Source: Oscheius tipulae | Taxonomy: Eukaryota > Nematoda > Chromadorea > Rhabditida > Rhabditidae | DNA length: 64,000 nucleotides | Reading direction: 5' to 3' | Assembly (NCBI GenBank): GCA_037178975.1 | Contig: JASJZH010000004.1 | Location: 7,192,001 to 7,256,000 of the forward strand | Shown here: piece by piece, positions 40,823 through 52,149 of the stretch | How the letters are laid out: each line of letters starts with the position of its first letter | How positions within the stretch are numbered: the first letter of the stretch is position 1 | Position numbers and translations under genes: made by a program | Notes under the pieces: model-generated | What the model was told of the DNA's origin: nothing | Seen by the model: only the letters and a program-made list of their open reading frames with translations | The model's database searches: none

Positions 40823-41833
40823 GTATTCAAGGGAGGAGAACATCACATAAGTTTCAAACAAAAAGATGAAGGAGAATGTTTTTTATTTCAAATTTTCCAA
40901 AATACTTGCGTCATAGATTAATCATATTTCGACTCATTTTTCTCTACAACTGCCAGAAGACGCTCGTTCATGCTTGTAATATAGATATTCATCCCTTGAA
41001 TACTAGTTTGCTGCCGTAGTTTCAGCTTGTATTTCATTATCATAAAAAGCCAGGTGTACTAAAACTTTTGTCGCGGCCTATAAGAAAAGAAAAAAACATG
41101 CATTTACTTTCTGCTTCCAAACATTCCAAGCGTCAACTCGTAACTATTTTGCTTGATCAAGTGCTCAATATGAGACTCTTTATTGCATACGGAATAGTAA
41201 TAAACATTATGGTCTGTTGAAACTTAGGAGAGACAATAGGACGATATTGCTAAAATGAAGATAGAGCTAGGGCAATCCTCCGAACAAAAAGCAAGGACTC
41301 ATCTAAAAATTCTGCAGTTCAACGATGCACTGCTCCAACTTGATTTCCCACTTCTCGATAACAACAAAGTAGTCCTTACAGATAAACAGAAGCATGAGGA
41401 AACTTGGGAAAACCGGGAATATAATACGACCGAGGTAGTACAGGAGAGACTTTTGGACAGTGATAACAGAAACTTTGAATTTGCTCAAATGGTGTTAGGA
41501 ATTTCTTGCTACCGAGGTGGAACGGGAGAAAACGACTGACTACCTAGACATTATAAGAGAAAAACTTCAAGTTTTGCGGATGTCAGGTACCATACCTATC
41601 TTGTGCGACAATTGTATCAAGACTGTCTGAAACGAAGACTACACACCCACTCGCTACAAACAATTTCCTAATAATATTATATCAAACAAGCGTCCTCCAC
41701 TCGGAACATCTTCTGTGTCCAGACATACTGAAGAAACCTCTTTTTCTCTTGCCAGGTCATTCTCATCTGACTCTCCCGCCTATTCATTCACGTCTCGTTT
41801 CCTAAAACATGTCTATTAGTAGCAATAACTAAC
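40823..41833. other. Intergenic, no supported gene
   Basis: A frame of 94 codons at 41255-41539 (plus) starts MKIELGQSSEQKARTHLKIL and has no stop or family match; the opposite strand of the same area also has a hydrophobic frame. With no splice chain or conservation to judge by, I do not call either. Confidence 0.4.
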
Positions 41834-43000
41834 ATGAATCTGTGGAGCATCGCTACCTCATTCTTTGCCATTTCGGCAGTATTTCTCAATCTACTACTTA
41901 TTGTGATCATTGTATTCTATGCCAGGAACGCTCTCGGAAAGTACAAATGGGCTTTGGCTGTACTCTCAGTGTTTGAGATCTGCTTTGCCTCGGCTGTCGT
42001 GTTCGCGCCTCCGGTAAGCGAAGGATATTGGGGGAAGGGCAAGGCTTAAGTACTTTGTGATCACCAACACGGACTGGTACAGTTTGAGTACGGAAACCAT
42101 CTTACACAACAGGATATTCGGCAAAATTGGCTTCATCATTTACTGTTCTCTGCATCAGACTTATGTCGTGTTTCTCGCCTTCCTGTTCGTCTACAGATAT
42201 CTGGTTATTTGCCAGTGAGCCCAATTTTGACAGAAGCTACAGAGAGTTAAGGAACAATCTACTGGAAAGAATCCGCAGCTCGAAACCTCTAACTATTTTG
42301 ATCGTATCTCTGCAGCCCCTTCACACAGTGAACACGTTCATTTGTGGACTGTATCTCTGTGGACACGAGATAATGACAGACACACACCCAATTAAGAAAC
42401 TCTCGGTGGATGAGATCGCAAACAGTGTGGATATTTCAGGCTTGAGCCTGAGGGTGAGTCGGAGTCGAAATGTTGAAGCTTTCTGGATATCATTTTCAAC
42501 ACTCACCAAATCCTGATTGGAATTGTTCTTTGCAGGGAATAATTCCTACTCTTGGTTATGCTAATCATATTCTCGTCTACTACGGCACAATTCCTATTTT
42601 TATCTTCTGCGGAATTCAAATCTGGACTACAATTTCGAGAAACCAAGCTGGGCGGTCCAACGACAGTATTCTCGAGCAGAAACGCCTCTTCTATCTCATT
42701 GTCATTCAGGTGAAAAAGCACTTATTTAAAATTCAATAGCTATCCTAGACCATGACACCTCTCTTCTTATGCAACTTACCCTTTTTGGTTATGTTGACTT
42801 TTCCTCTTTGGCCAGATAGCTTTGTGTTCAATTCAACATCGAAGATCATTCCTCTGGTCACGGTCATTCCGAAGATAGTTGATCCGATCGCGACCATCTT
42901 CTTCATTCCTCACTACAAGAAGGCTGCCATGAAGATTTTCATGAGTTGGTTCAAGCATAAAGAAAATCAAATTGGATATTTCAGTTTACCCGGAAACTAA
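41834..43000 (+). CDS. Str/Srj-class 7TM chemoreceptor, complete
   Basis: Chemoreceptor of 323 residues in five exons: 41834-42013, 42051-42214, 42252-42453, 42536-42709, 42749-43000. LGKYKWALAVLSVFEICFA is the TM2 signature; FLFVYRYLVIC follows TM3; FICGLYLCGHEIMTDTHP is the loop after TM4; QKRLFYLIVIQTMTPLFL leads from the third intracellular loop into TM6; TM7 ends DPIATIFFIPHYKKA. All junctions keep phase, and no damage is seen. It is the clearest Str gene of the three in the window. Confidence 0.9.
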
Positions 43001-43599
43001 TGTGCTGATTCGCTACTTCACCTCTTCTTATCGAACTGAACCATCTTGATCAGCTGTCAACGCACTACCACTTTGTCTATGCCCACGTATTACCTCTTTT
43101 ATCGCTCTTTCTGTAAGTCCGTCCTTTTCTCGTTCCTCTCAATCATTCTATCATCTCTGAAACCCAGATATTTGGAAAATATGTAACTCGCTTCCTCTCT
43201 CTGTCAGTTACTGTCCTACTCCGTATTTTTCGAAATAAAAGTGTTGTTCTACTAGAAAACTTCCAGGCTCTTGACTGAGCTAAATGTTTCTTGTCAGCAT
43301 CATCGATACTACAGCCAAAGTGCAATGTTGTTAGTCTGCCCAGCTGAACACTGGAAATAAAATTTGACACGTTATGTCATGACAAGTATAAAATGATAAT
43401 CAACTTTGGATACACTCTGGAACTTTGCTACAGAGTACCCTACGCTCGAGGATTCTCTCTTCCGGATAAGCAAAGACAATTTATGCTATATTGGTTACTT
43501 TGAGCGAACCAGCTGTTCCTGAAGAATTGTGCCCCAAATATGATAGAATGAGCACCGTGTCGAATATCACCATTGTCTAAGAATTGAAACTCAAGCATT
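43001..43599. other. Intergenic, no supported gene
   Basis: No gene or repeat is supported here beyond the start of the mariner remnant to the right. Confidence 0.6.
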
Positions 43600-43905
43600 G
43601 CTTTGATGAGGTGCTACAAAACATCTACTGTACCAGGTCGCAAAGATACGAAGTAGCGATGTGAACTATTATCGCAAAGGGACGACGTCTACAAGAAATA
43701 CTTTTTACCACGCCTGGTGACGAAGGATGAGAAGTGGGTAACGTACGTAAAGGAAGCGTCGATGGGTGGGTCCAGGGAAGATACCAAGTCCTGATGTGAA
43801 ACCCGGCACCCATCAAAAGAAGATTATGCTCTGTATTTTCTGGGATATCGAAGGAGTGGCGCACTGGCAATTGTTGGAAGCTGGAACTACCCCCTAAATC
43901 TTTGA
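43600..43905 (+). mobile_element. Mariner transposase remnant
   Basis: A short degenerate piece reads FLPRLVTKDEKWVTY, matching the mariner core R-x-V-T-x-D-E-K-W-x-x-Y that holds the first catalytic Asp. After one frame change it continues PGTHQKKIMLCIFWDIEGV and HWQLLEAGT, also mariner-like. No terminal repeats or full-length frame remain. Confidence 0.75.
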
Positions 43906-44488
43906 GAAGTGAAACTGTTATCGTACCTCCATTTCCCTTTTCCTCTGTCTGAGCCTCTTCCCCTTCATTGCAATGTAATGGAGGATCTTGGTAATCAGGA
44001 GGATCATCAGGAAACAGATCAAGAGCGGGTTCGTTTAAAGTATTGGGTTGACAACTAAGTCTTTTCGCTTTTTCAAATGCAAAAATTCATTGACTTCCAA
44101 ACAACTATTTCATTCGTTGTAACCACCATTATGATGTACCACGTCTGCCCATTTCACGGGTAAATAGCTATTCAGCTCGAGGATCGTCAAATCCACTACG
44201 CAACTCAACCTATTAGACCAGCAACCGAATCTTCGTTCGGTGTGATGGCGGCTAAATGTGAACGGGGCTTCTACCGACGACTCTATTGATCCCCTGAACT
44301 ATTTTCCAATAAACTTTGGGAAAAAATATTTTTAACTTTTTGAAAACACTTTTAACATACTTCCTCTAACTGGAACATCGATTCACCTTTCTCTTCTTGC
44401 GGTTGCTACGCGATAACTTGTATCCTATCATTGGCAGAGCTCCTGAAACTTCTCTATCTTCAAATAAGGATATTTTATAGTCTACACA
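43906..44488. other. Intergenic, no supported gene
   Basis: No gene is supported. The last 100 bp are the upstream region of the small membrane-protein gene that follows and end in TTTTATAG, a possible trans-splice acceptor. Confidence 0.6.
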
Positions 44489-44866
44489 ATGACGATGCCT
44501 GAATGTAACGCGATCTGCTTTGGACTTATGGGGTAGGTATGGAACATCTAAGTTTCACAAAAAAAAGTTAAGAGGAGGTTTTGTGTTTGGCGTCATAGCT
44601 TTAGCCGGAACATCATACTGGATGTATCGTGCCCTCTGCAACGCCGCGATGAAAATGGAGAACAGTATCAGTCCAAGAACTCGTGAGCAGGTAAACCCTT
44701 TTGAACTTGCTGTATTACAATACAGGCAACATGAGACAAATATGTGTTTTAGATGGCGGAGCAGTATCTGTGTGAGGTCCCGGTCTACGTCGGGAAAATG
44801 CCACCACCACCTTCTCTACCAATGGCAACTAACAAAGTATACCCTGTTACAACCTCACCAAACTGA
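44489..44866 (+). CDS. Small single-TM protein with proline-rich tail
   Basis: Ninety-one residues in three exons, 44489-44532, 44573-44690 and 44753-44866. A short N-terminus (MTMPECNAICFGLMGG) leads into a GFVFGVIALAGTSYWMY helix, then a polar tail with KMPPPPSLPM and VYPVTTSPN. Both introns (40 and 62 nt) preserve phase. I do not recognise a family; location in a membrane with a proline-rich cytosolic or extracellular tail is inferred. Confidence 0.55.
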
Positions 44867-45261
44867 TGTCTCCTCCCGACTGTTGCCCTTGCCCTAATCC
44901 TACCTGAGCGCTGAATTTGATTCTTCTGCAGTTTCATGTCCGATTCCCTAGCTGTTCTGGCATCTACCTATATTTGTTCGATTATCGCTGTTTCCGCTAA
45001 TGGCTGGTAGTGTTCCATGAAAATAAAATTTCGGGTAAACAGCTGTCTTGCCTTCTGAACAATCGCAAAACGACCCCAAGGAATGAACTGTTTTGAGCAG
45101 GACCTGGAATATAGTCCTGACACAAATATGTACAACTTCTTCAACTCCCTAGAAACTTCTCAAAAAAACCTATTGATTCCCAACACACGTTGCTGCCTGC
45201 CATCCTATCATTATCAGCCGGGCATCTTCCTCACCTACCTCCTGACTCCCATTACGATAAT
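44867..45261 (+). other. No supported gene
   Basis: A 62-codon frame from 45083 (MNCFEQDLEYSPDTN...) overlaps the next gene's upstream region in another frame. It might be an upstream exon, but no in-phase donor joins the two, so it is left uncalled. Confidence 0.4.
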
Positions 45262-45525
45262 ATGCCTTGTGAAAGTGTCTTCTGCAACAGCTGCATCTTT
45301 GTCCTTCTGTGTATCGCTCTTCTGCTACTGCTACGAGTACTCAATTGGCAGTACGATCTCTACAAGGAGAATGTTGGTTTCTTCTTCCTGTGGATAAAAC
45401 AGTGTTTGCAGAAGATGAAGCACGTCAGAATCGAGAGAGAACTGAAGAATTTGGCCTCGATACATGTAGATAAGAAGAAAAGCAACAAGACAATAAGTTC
45501 CATAACTAAAGTTACGGTTGTCTGA
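45262..45525 (+). CDS. Small single-TM protein, possible
   Basis: An 87-codon uninterrupted frame: MPCESVFCNSC, a strong hydrophobic helix (IFVLLCIALLLLLRVL), an aromatic juxtamembrane part and a Lys/Arg-rich C-terminus ending KVTVV. Codon use looks like the neighbouring genes. The start is not fixed, since the frame is open to about 45189. No family recognised and no clear poly(A) signal, so moderate to low confidence. Confidence 0.4.
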   Translation: MPCESVFCNSCIFVLLCIALLLLLRVLNWQYDLYKENVGFFFLWIKQCLQKMKHVRIERELKNLASIHVDKKKSNKTISSITKVTVV

Positions 45526-45627
45526 TTCTCTGGTTCAATCTAGTGCTTCAAAAATTTTTTTACTCGTAACTTGATAGGCAGCTAGCGTGGATCTGCGGGA
45601 GCAAACCTTGACTCATCTATGGTCTAA

Positions 45628-47075
45628 TTAAAGGCGTTGGTATGAGCTCGGATCTTTTTGCTGTGGTGGGAAGACGAATAACAGTATTGACGTCAGGCAG
45701 TGAGCCATCAGAACAACTCCCAGTAGGACTGTGTTGAATAGCTTGACTTTGTCTGGGTTCTTCGGGTATCTAGATTGTTTTGCAGACGCCGGAAAGTAAT
45801 CTCTCACCTCTGTTTGATGTATAGCCCAGGTATATGGGCCAGCATTCCGCACATACAAAAGACCATTTGAATGATCAGCCATTTTCCTGGAAGACAATCT
45901 GGTTTTTATTGTGTCTGATACCCATGAGAGGGAGGGAAGATGTCCTTGGAAGTTCGACTACGATGACACTTAGCATGAAGGTAAGCCCGAGAAGGCCTGC
46001 TAAACCGAGGTTGATCTGGAAAAGACATTTTTGTGGTATCTGAGAATTGATTGGAGGTAGGTTTAACATAATCACAAGTTTTCTTACATCTTGGAAACTA
46101 CAGTATCTCGGCTTGAAGCTCTATTTATTTCTCCACTCACCCTCTCTCCAATATCGATCTTCATCGGAAACAATAAAGCTGACAGGCACGTCGTGGTGAT
46201 CATAAACGTCGGCAGAAGGAGAAAGTAGATGTAAAACTGTGGATTTCTTGTTAATTGAAAGCCGAGTTTGGTCAACGACTGGTTCCTCACATCATCCGCA
46301 AAATAGTAGTCGCTAATAATTGGCGAGAGCAGATTCCATTCCAGTGATCCCTGAAGATGAACTATTCAAAATTTGGGAATGGCAAATTACCACCAAAAAG
46401 TCACGACCACTTTTAATCGATCGTGCCTGGAGCTGTTCAACAGGAGACAGGCCGCAAGAAAAACTAAGAGGGCAGTACTGGTGATCCAATGGGAAGTTGT
46501 CTGAAAAATGAATCTAGCGTACTGTTACAAAGTAGTACCCATGTCCAGCTCGCAGATAGTGTCAAAGCGAGCCTTCCACATCAAGGTGGCAGTCCCATTT
46601 GGATCGATTCGAACTTGGTCGTAATCTTGTGGTTTGTCACCGCTCTCGACTAGCATACTGTTGTAGACCTCAAATGTTGGAACCCATAACCTTGAGGAGG
46701 GAATGATAAGTAAGGAGGTTCCGATCTCGTCCGGATCGAAGCGTAGACGAGGATCTACCCAGGACTGAACATGTCAAAATATAATGACAAATATAAGCTA
46801 CAGTACCAATTGAACTTTAGCGATGAAGCTGACCAATTGTTGGTTTTCGTCCATAGCTCCTAGTACAACGAAAGGAACGGCAAACGTCAAAATAACACTG
46901 TCGTTTGATATCTCCCAGGCTGGCACGTCTCTGTTGTAATCGTGTAGAATCCTGTCGTAGAATCTTTGAGTAGGAGCTTCTGGACTAGCACGACCTGCTA
47001 ACTGGTTTTTTTTTTTAAAAAAGCGCGTGACTCACTGAAAGTTATTAAAAATGAGGCAAGTAGAGTTGAAATCAT
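45628..47075 (-). CDS. Cys-loop ligand-gated ion channel subunit
   Basis: Pentameric receptor subunit, 362 residues in eight exons: 47036-47075, 46807-46994, 46539-46764, 46391-46500, 46141-46350, 45922-46015, 45808-45886, 45628-45769. Signal peptide MISTLLASFLITFS, then the extracellular beta domain with the Cys loop C-ELDMDNFPLDHQY-C (13 residues between Cys). M1 is RNPQFYIYFLLLPTFMITT; GER immediately before M2 resembles the GEK of cation channels; M2 is NLGLAGLLGLTFMLSVIVVE; a short M3-M4 loop follows, then M4. There is no vicinal Cys pair, so it is not a classical nicotinic alpha subunit. The protein is shorter than most nematode LGICs because of the short loop. Ligand unknown; cation selectivity is inference. 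Confidence 0.88.
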
Positions 47076-47204
47076 TTGATAGTGTGACGGGCACAAGAAT
47101 TGAATTTCAAACGCGAAACGTTGGGCGGATGAAAAGTAAACAACAGAGGGATTCTAGCTTTATTTGCGCTACCACATATTAATCAGAAAAATAAAAAAGT
47201 CCTG

Positions 47205-47276
47205 GAGATATGGGGAATTGAACCCCAGACCTCTCCCATGCTAAGGGAGCGCTCTACCACTGAGCTATATCCCCAC
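47205..47276 (-). tRNA. tRNA-Ala (anticodon AGC)
   Basis: Cloverleaf on the minus strand: acceptor GGGGATA/TATCTCC with a G-U, D arm AGCTCAGTGGTAGAGC, anticodon stem CTCCC/GGGAG with loop TTAGCAT, T arm GGGG/CCCC around TTCAATT. Discriminator A. The downstream minus strand is T-rich (TTTTTTATTTTT), a good terminator. No intron. Confidence 0.97.
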
Positions 47277-47351
47277 GATTGTGTCTTGAAAAGGCTGTTG
47301 TTGTAGTTCTGAACGGGAATTTTTGGAAGAAAACCGTAGGAAAGGGCAACT

Positions 47352-48540
47352 TTATTCATTGCTCTGCTCACTTATCAATGGAACTTTGCTGAAACGGTTC
47401 TTCACTGCTCGTCGACAATCAGATATGCAGAATATCACAATTATTGGGTCGATAACTTTCTCAAGGGAGGTCAGGAACGTGAACAAGAGAGAGAATGAGC
47501 CAAATGAGAAGGTCGTTTCGAGGAAAGGAAACGACAAGAATATGATAGATGGGATATGGCAGAAAATGACAGGTACCAGCGTCTGAAACAGCCTATCTTG
47601 TTCTGAAAAGAAAGACGGTTTACCTGCAAGAGCAAAGAAAAGAAGAGTTGACGCTGAAGTTTAATCCTTCTCTTGCTCGTACCCATTGTTCTCAACTTTG
47701 CAATTGTCAAGTTGATGTTGTAGCTACAAAAGAACATCACCATGAACGAGGCAATTACTAGGAAGTGATGATTGACAATGGTTATTAGGCCGAATATGGA
47801 GATGTTCCCATTCAAGTTCTGAAGCTTGGGTTCAGATTCTATATATTTCCCGTACCTTTGCTTGCAGGAGAATGTACTCTGAGGGGTGCATATGATCAAC
47901 TCCGAACTCTGATTCGACCCGCTCTTTGATGTCCTGAAAGGTCAGTTTAGGTTTCAAAACACAGAACAGGGAGGAGAAATTCGAACTCACGTCGGTTAAC
48001 TTTTGTCGAGTGCACATGTAGAAGCTGCAGAACAGAGTCATACCAATGAATGACACTACCACAAGACAAATTGCAGCTTTGATCCTCGGAGATGTCTCTA
48101 TCTTCATCGAAACGTTGGGTCTGAAAATTTGTCATTAGTCCGATCCCAATTTTATCTCATTTCTAATCCCATCATCTGAAAACTTACAAAGAGACGACAA
48201 CGTATCGATAGACGAAGTGAAGAGCTAAGAACATCAACCACATTTCGTAAAATGAACAGTAAAGAGCAGGTCCGAAGTATGAAAACTTTGTCCCGGCCAA
48301 TATACCGCCGTAGTTGTAGGCCATCCAGGATCCATAGGCGACTATATGAACAGGCATTCCGAGTAGAATAACAAAGGCATAGACAGTCTCAAAGACGGCG
48401 TAGGACACTACGATCCATTTGTAAAAACCTAGCTGGTTTTCGGTGAACTGGGTGACAAGATAAATCAGAAGAGCGTTGAAGAAGATTGCTAGGATACAGA
48501 TGAGTAGTTGAAGGTAGAAGAGGACATCCAGGAGGGACAT
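47352..48540 (-). CDS. Str/Srj-class 7TM chemoreceptor, complete
   Basis: Chemoreceptor of 328 residues in five exons: 48188-48540, 47991-48120, 47856-47933, 47624-47818, 47352-47582. LGFYKWIVVSYAVFETVYA is the Str TM2 signature; LHFVYRYVVVSLPN follows TM3; SEYILLQAK precedes TM5; LQRQLFFSLLLQTLVPVIF leads into TM6; the C-terminus ends EKVIDPIIVIFCISDCRRA and a basic tail. All junctions keep phase. It faces away from the LGIC gene, with tRNA-Ala between them. Confidence 0.9.
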
Positions 48541-50168
48541 TTGAAACTTGAGAGTAGGTTGAGACTAGTGATTAGGGAGACGAGTGAGGGGAAATAGTGA
48601 GAAGAAACATCGATTGCCGTGCGAAATTGGCGCGGATTAACAGGACGATTACCCACTCAGAAGCGACAAAATAACTAGCAGCTATTTTGGGTTGGTGAGG
48701 GTGACTTTGTGCGTCGAGGGCATTTCTGATATCGAAACAAGACTAGATGTCAGAAACCTACTGCCGTACAGAGTCCAATTAAAAAAAAATCAAAATCATA
48801 ACCAGCCTGGATGCCTTGACATAACTTTTAATTTTATATGCAATGACACCAGCTCCTTCTTGCTTTAGATTAGTGTCTAGGTACCAGATATACTGATGTG
48901 GACCAGGTGGAAGAAATGGCCTGAACAATCACAATGAGGAGACACCCGACATAAATCACTCTCCGAAACTGGGTTCAACTGTCCTAAACATCTGTCATGC
49001 TTCTGTAACAGTGTAGGTATGCCAGGATTTGTTAGATAGTTGGCCGAAAGAAAGACTTGCACCTCTACAAATGCTTTCTAAATCACCATTCTCAAATTAC
49101 GTTGTTACTCCTGCAGAAAAAGTAGGAAGCTCAGATAATGTTGTATGGCGAATAACGTCAGCACATGGCTTGTGACTGTTGAAACAGTCTTGGATAATTG
49201 GCTCTAAGGTGATGAACGGCCACGAGAAGAAACAGAGGCTATCAAACGATCTTTTCCAGGCGATGAAGATCTTTTTGTTCTTTACAAAGCAAGGGGTGTG
49301 AATCTCAGAACGGAAAACAATAGCACTGTTTGGAAAACGGGGAAAACCATACATAATGAGATTTAGTCTCTTATAGGAAAGAGTCAAGCACGTTGCATTT
49401 GGAATGGGATTTTGAGTAAAACAAGAATAGCCACACATGACCCTATCCGAGGTGATTCGGGGAAGGTTCGCTGACTGTCGAAACGGTGTTGTGTCCAAAT
49501 TTCGATCTTCCTGGAAACATGAGAAGAGTCATGGTGATGGATGGTGACCGAGCATAGTAGAAGATGACAGCATAGGCGTAAGTAGAGGCACTAGAGTCGA
49601 AGAAGCAACAACACACGGGAGTATCTGGCGAGCAAGTGCCTTCGATTGAAAGGGTGTTGCTAATTAACACTGAGAAGTTGTTTAATGTTTCTAATTGATT
49701 TACAAAGAAACAGAACTGGCTTCCGTGAAATAAAGAAGAACAGAACCGTCAATCACACAACCGCATTGCTGTGGCTCTGGTAATAGATCCAAATCGGTCC
49801 CGAGACAGTAGTTTCTCCGAGACCCGAAGGTACGTTGAAAGCTGCAAATCCAAAAGAACTTCCTGACTACTGACTTCTGGGTGCAGTCTGTCCTAGCGAT
49901 GGCATGTGACCGATACTTTTTGATTTAGCAATGGAACTGTTAAACTAAAGAATGCTGATCATCACCAACCTCAGAGTCTGCTTCATCTGTGTAGCCAAAA
50001 CAAGTCGAACTTCTGACCTTTCTCTCAATCAAGCAATCAAAACAGCAACCAATTCTGGCCTTATCAAAAAGACTCACAACACGTGGATGGCAACACGAGA
50101 TGCCGTTGATTTTCTGCCTCATTCGCAACATTTTCTTGTTCAGTTTACAATTTTTCCAATTCCAGGAA
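48541..50168. other. Intergenic, no supported gene
   Basis: Frames on the minus strand at 49097-49670 are open but show no membrane topology or domain, and their best-looking part (49550-49620) resembles a block near 2.05-2.11 kb on the other strand, so I read it as dispersed repeat. The last 150 bp are upstream sequence of the P450 gene, with TTCCAG directly before its ATG. Confidence 0.4.
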
Positions 50169-52149
50169 ATGTCCATACTGTTACTGGCCCTGTTTGGCTA
50201 TTTCACCTATCTGCTGTACAGGAATGCGTCGAAACTCTTCAATTTGGCTTTTATGGCTTTCCGAGCCAAAGTTCTCCTAAAAGATTGTCCCGGTCCTCCC
50301 GCTCTTCCACTTATTGGATCAGCTCATCTATTCAAGATAAGTAGTCTTGGTGAGTTTCTTTGATTTAAGAAGTGAAAAAACTTGAACGTGCGTTGAACGA
50401 TTCAACACTGTCTCGCTGCTCACGAATTAGGCTAGCTATCACAGCCATTCCGTCCGCTTATCAGTGTCTTTGGAGCAAACAGAAGCCTCGAGTCAATCAA
50501 AGTTTGCAGATTTCACGTACCAGCTTGAAGACTGGGGAAGGAAGTACATAATCTCGGATAAACTGTCCGGACTGATCATGTGCTGGGTCGGACTCATGCC
50601 TGTGGTCATCTGTGCCACTCCGGAAGCAGCTAGACCCATTCTGGAAAGCAATTCTCATATCACGAAATCTCAAATCTACGATATTGTCTCGGAATGGATT
50701 GGAACAGGATTGTTGACTAGTACAGGCGAGAAATGGTTTAGTCGAAGGAAGATGTTGACTCCCACCTTCCATTTCAACATTCTCCAGGGGTATCAGGATG
50801 TATTTTCTGTTCAGTCTGAGGTGACTGGTAGTTTTCAAAGAAGTAGCTCCGTGTTCAGATTCTAGTGAAGCAGCTTGACAAGAACGTTGGAAAGTACTTT
50901 GACATCTTTCCATACTTCAAGCGGTGTGCTTTGGATATCATTTCAGGTTAATTCAGCGTGTCGATTTACACTGTAGTTTTGCAGAAACTGCTATGGGAAC
51001 TGAAATCAATGCACAGATTGGAATGAACAGTGAGTATGTCGACGCTGTGACAAGAATCTCCGCCATTATCTGGGACTATGAAAGGTAAAAATGTGAAAGA
51101 TGATGGGTAAAGTTTTTCAGGTTCCCTTGGCTTTGGATCAAGCCAATATGGTACGCTTCCGGCCTCGGTTTTGAGTTTAATAGACTAGTTAAACTGACCA
51201 ATAACTTCACTAGAAACGTGAGTTTTCGGCTTTAAAACATTCTCAAAATGAGTCTCAGATAATCGCTCAACGGAAGCATATCATTGAGGAAGAGGAGTTC
51301 GAAACTGTTGAACCGGTAAAACTTTGAAAGCTATCGTAAACTTTGACTATCAGAAAGAAAAATTGGCCTTCCTCGACCTGCTCCTGAAGATGCAAAAAGA
51401 GCGTGGACTGACAGACGAGGATATCCGAGAAGAGGTCGATACTTTCATGTTCGAAGGCCACGACACCACCTCGAGTGGAATGGCCTTCGCTGTGTGGTGG
51501 ATCGGGCAGACACCGGCAGTTCAGGCAAAGATACACGTGGAGCTCGATGAAATCTTTGGTATGAAAATTAAATCCTTGTGACCGCCATTTTCCAGGCGAG
51601 AGTGAACGTCTGATTACTGGCGACGATGTCAAGAAGATGGTCTATTTGGAGAAATGTATCAAGGAAGCTCTGAGGTTCTTTCCAGCTGTACCACTAATAG
51701 CTCGACAATTGGCTCATGACCAACAAATAGGTTAGAGACGATTAGAATAAGTCTGAATGGTTCCAGGACCCTTCATCCTGCCTAAACACATGACAGTGGT
51801 CATTGCTCCTGTGTCTTGTCACAGGGACCCACGTTTTTATGAGTACCCAGAAGAGTTTTATCCTGAACATTTCGATGCTGAGAAGACTGCAAAGAGGGAC
51901 CCCTACGCCTATATTCCGTTCTCTGCGGGGCCAAGAAACTGTATTGGTACGTCTAGATCAATCTAACTTTTCCAATGTTCAGGACAAAAGTTCGCCTTGA
52001 TGGAAGAGAAAACTGTCCTCGCTACCCTCTTCCGAAAGTACAGAATCGAAACGGAACACGTCTGGCCAGCCAATCGACCAGTACCCGAGATTATTTTGAA
52101 ACCTGTCAATGGAATCAATGTCAAACTCATTCCAAGACAACGGCTCTGA
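50169..52149 (+). CDS. Cytochrome P450, CYP4-clan
   Basis: Haem monooxygenase, 521 residues in ten exons: 50169-50349, 50465-50820, 50859-50947, 50986-51084, 51121-51217, 51259-51315, 51354-51558, 51596-51730, 51767-51946, 51983-52149. N-terminal anchor [27 protein letters not shown] hinge; [14 protein letters not shown] helix C; I-helix [17 protein letters not shown], a CYP4 hallmark; K-helix [11 protein letters not shown] with E-x-x-R; haem loop [14 protein letters not shown] with its Cys. Members of this clan typically hydroxylate fatty acids or related lipids (family knowledge). AATAAA follows at about 52220. Complete and undamaged. Confidence 0.93.
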
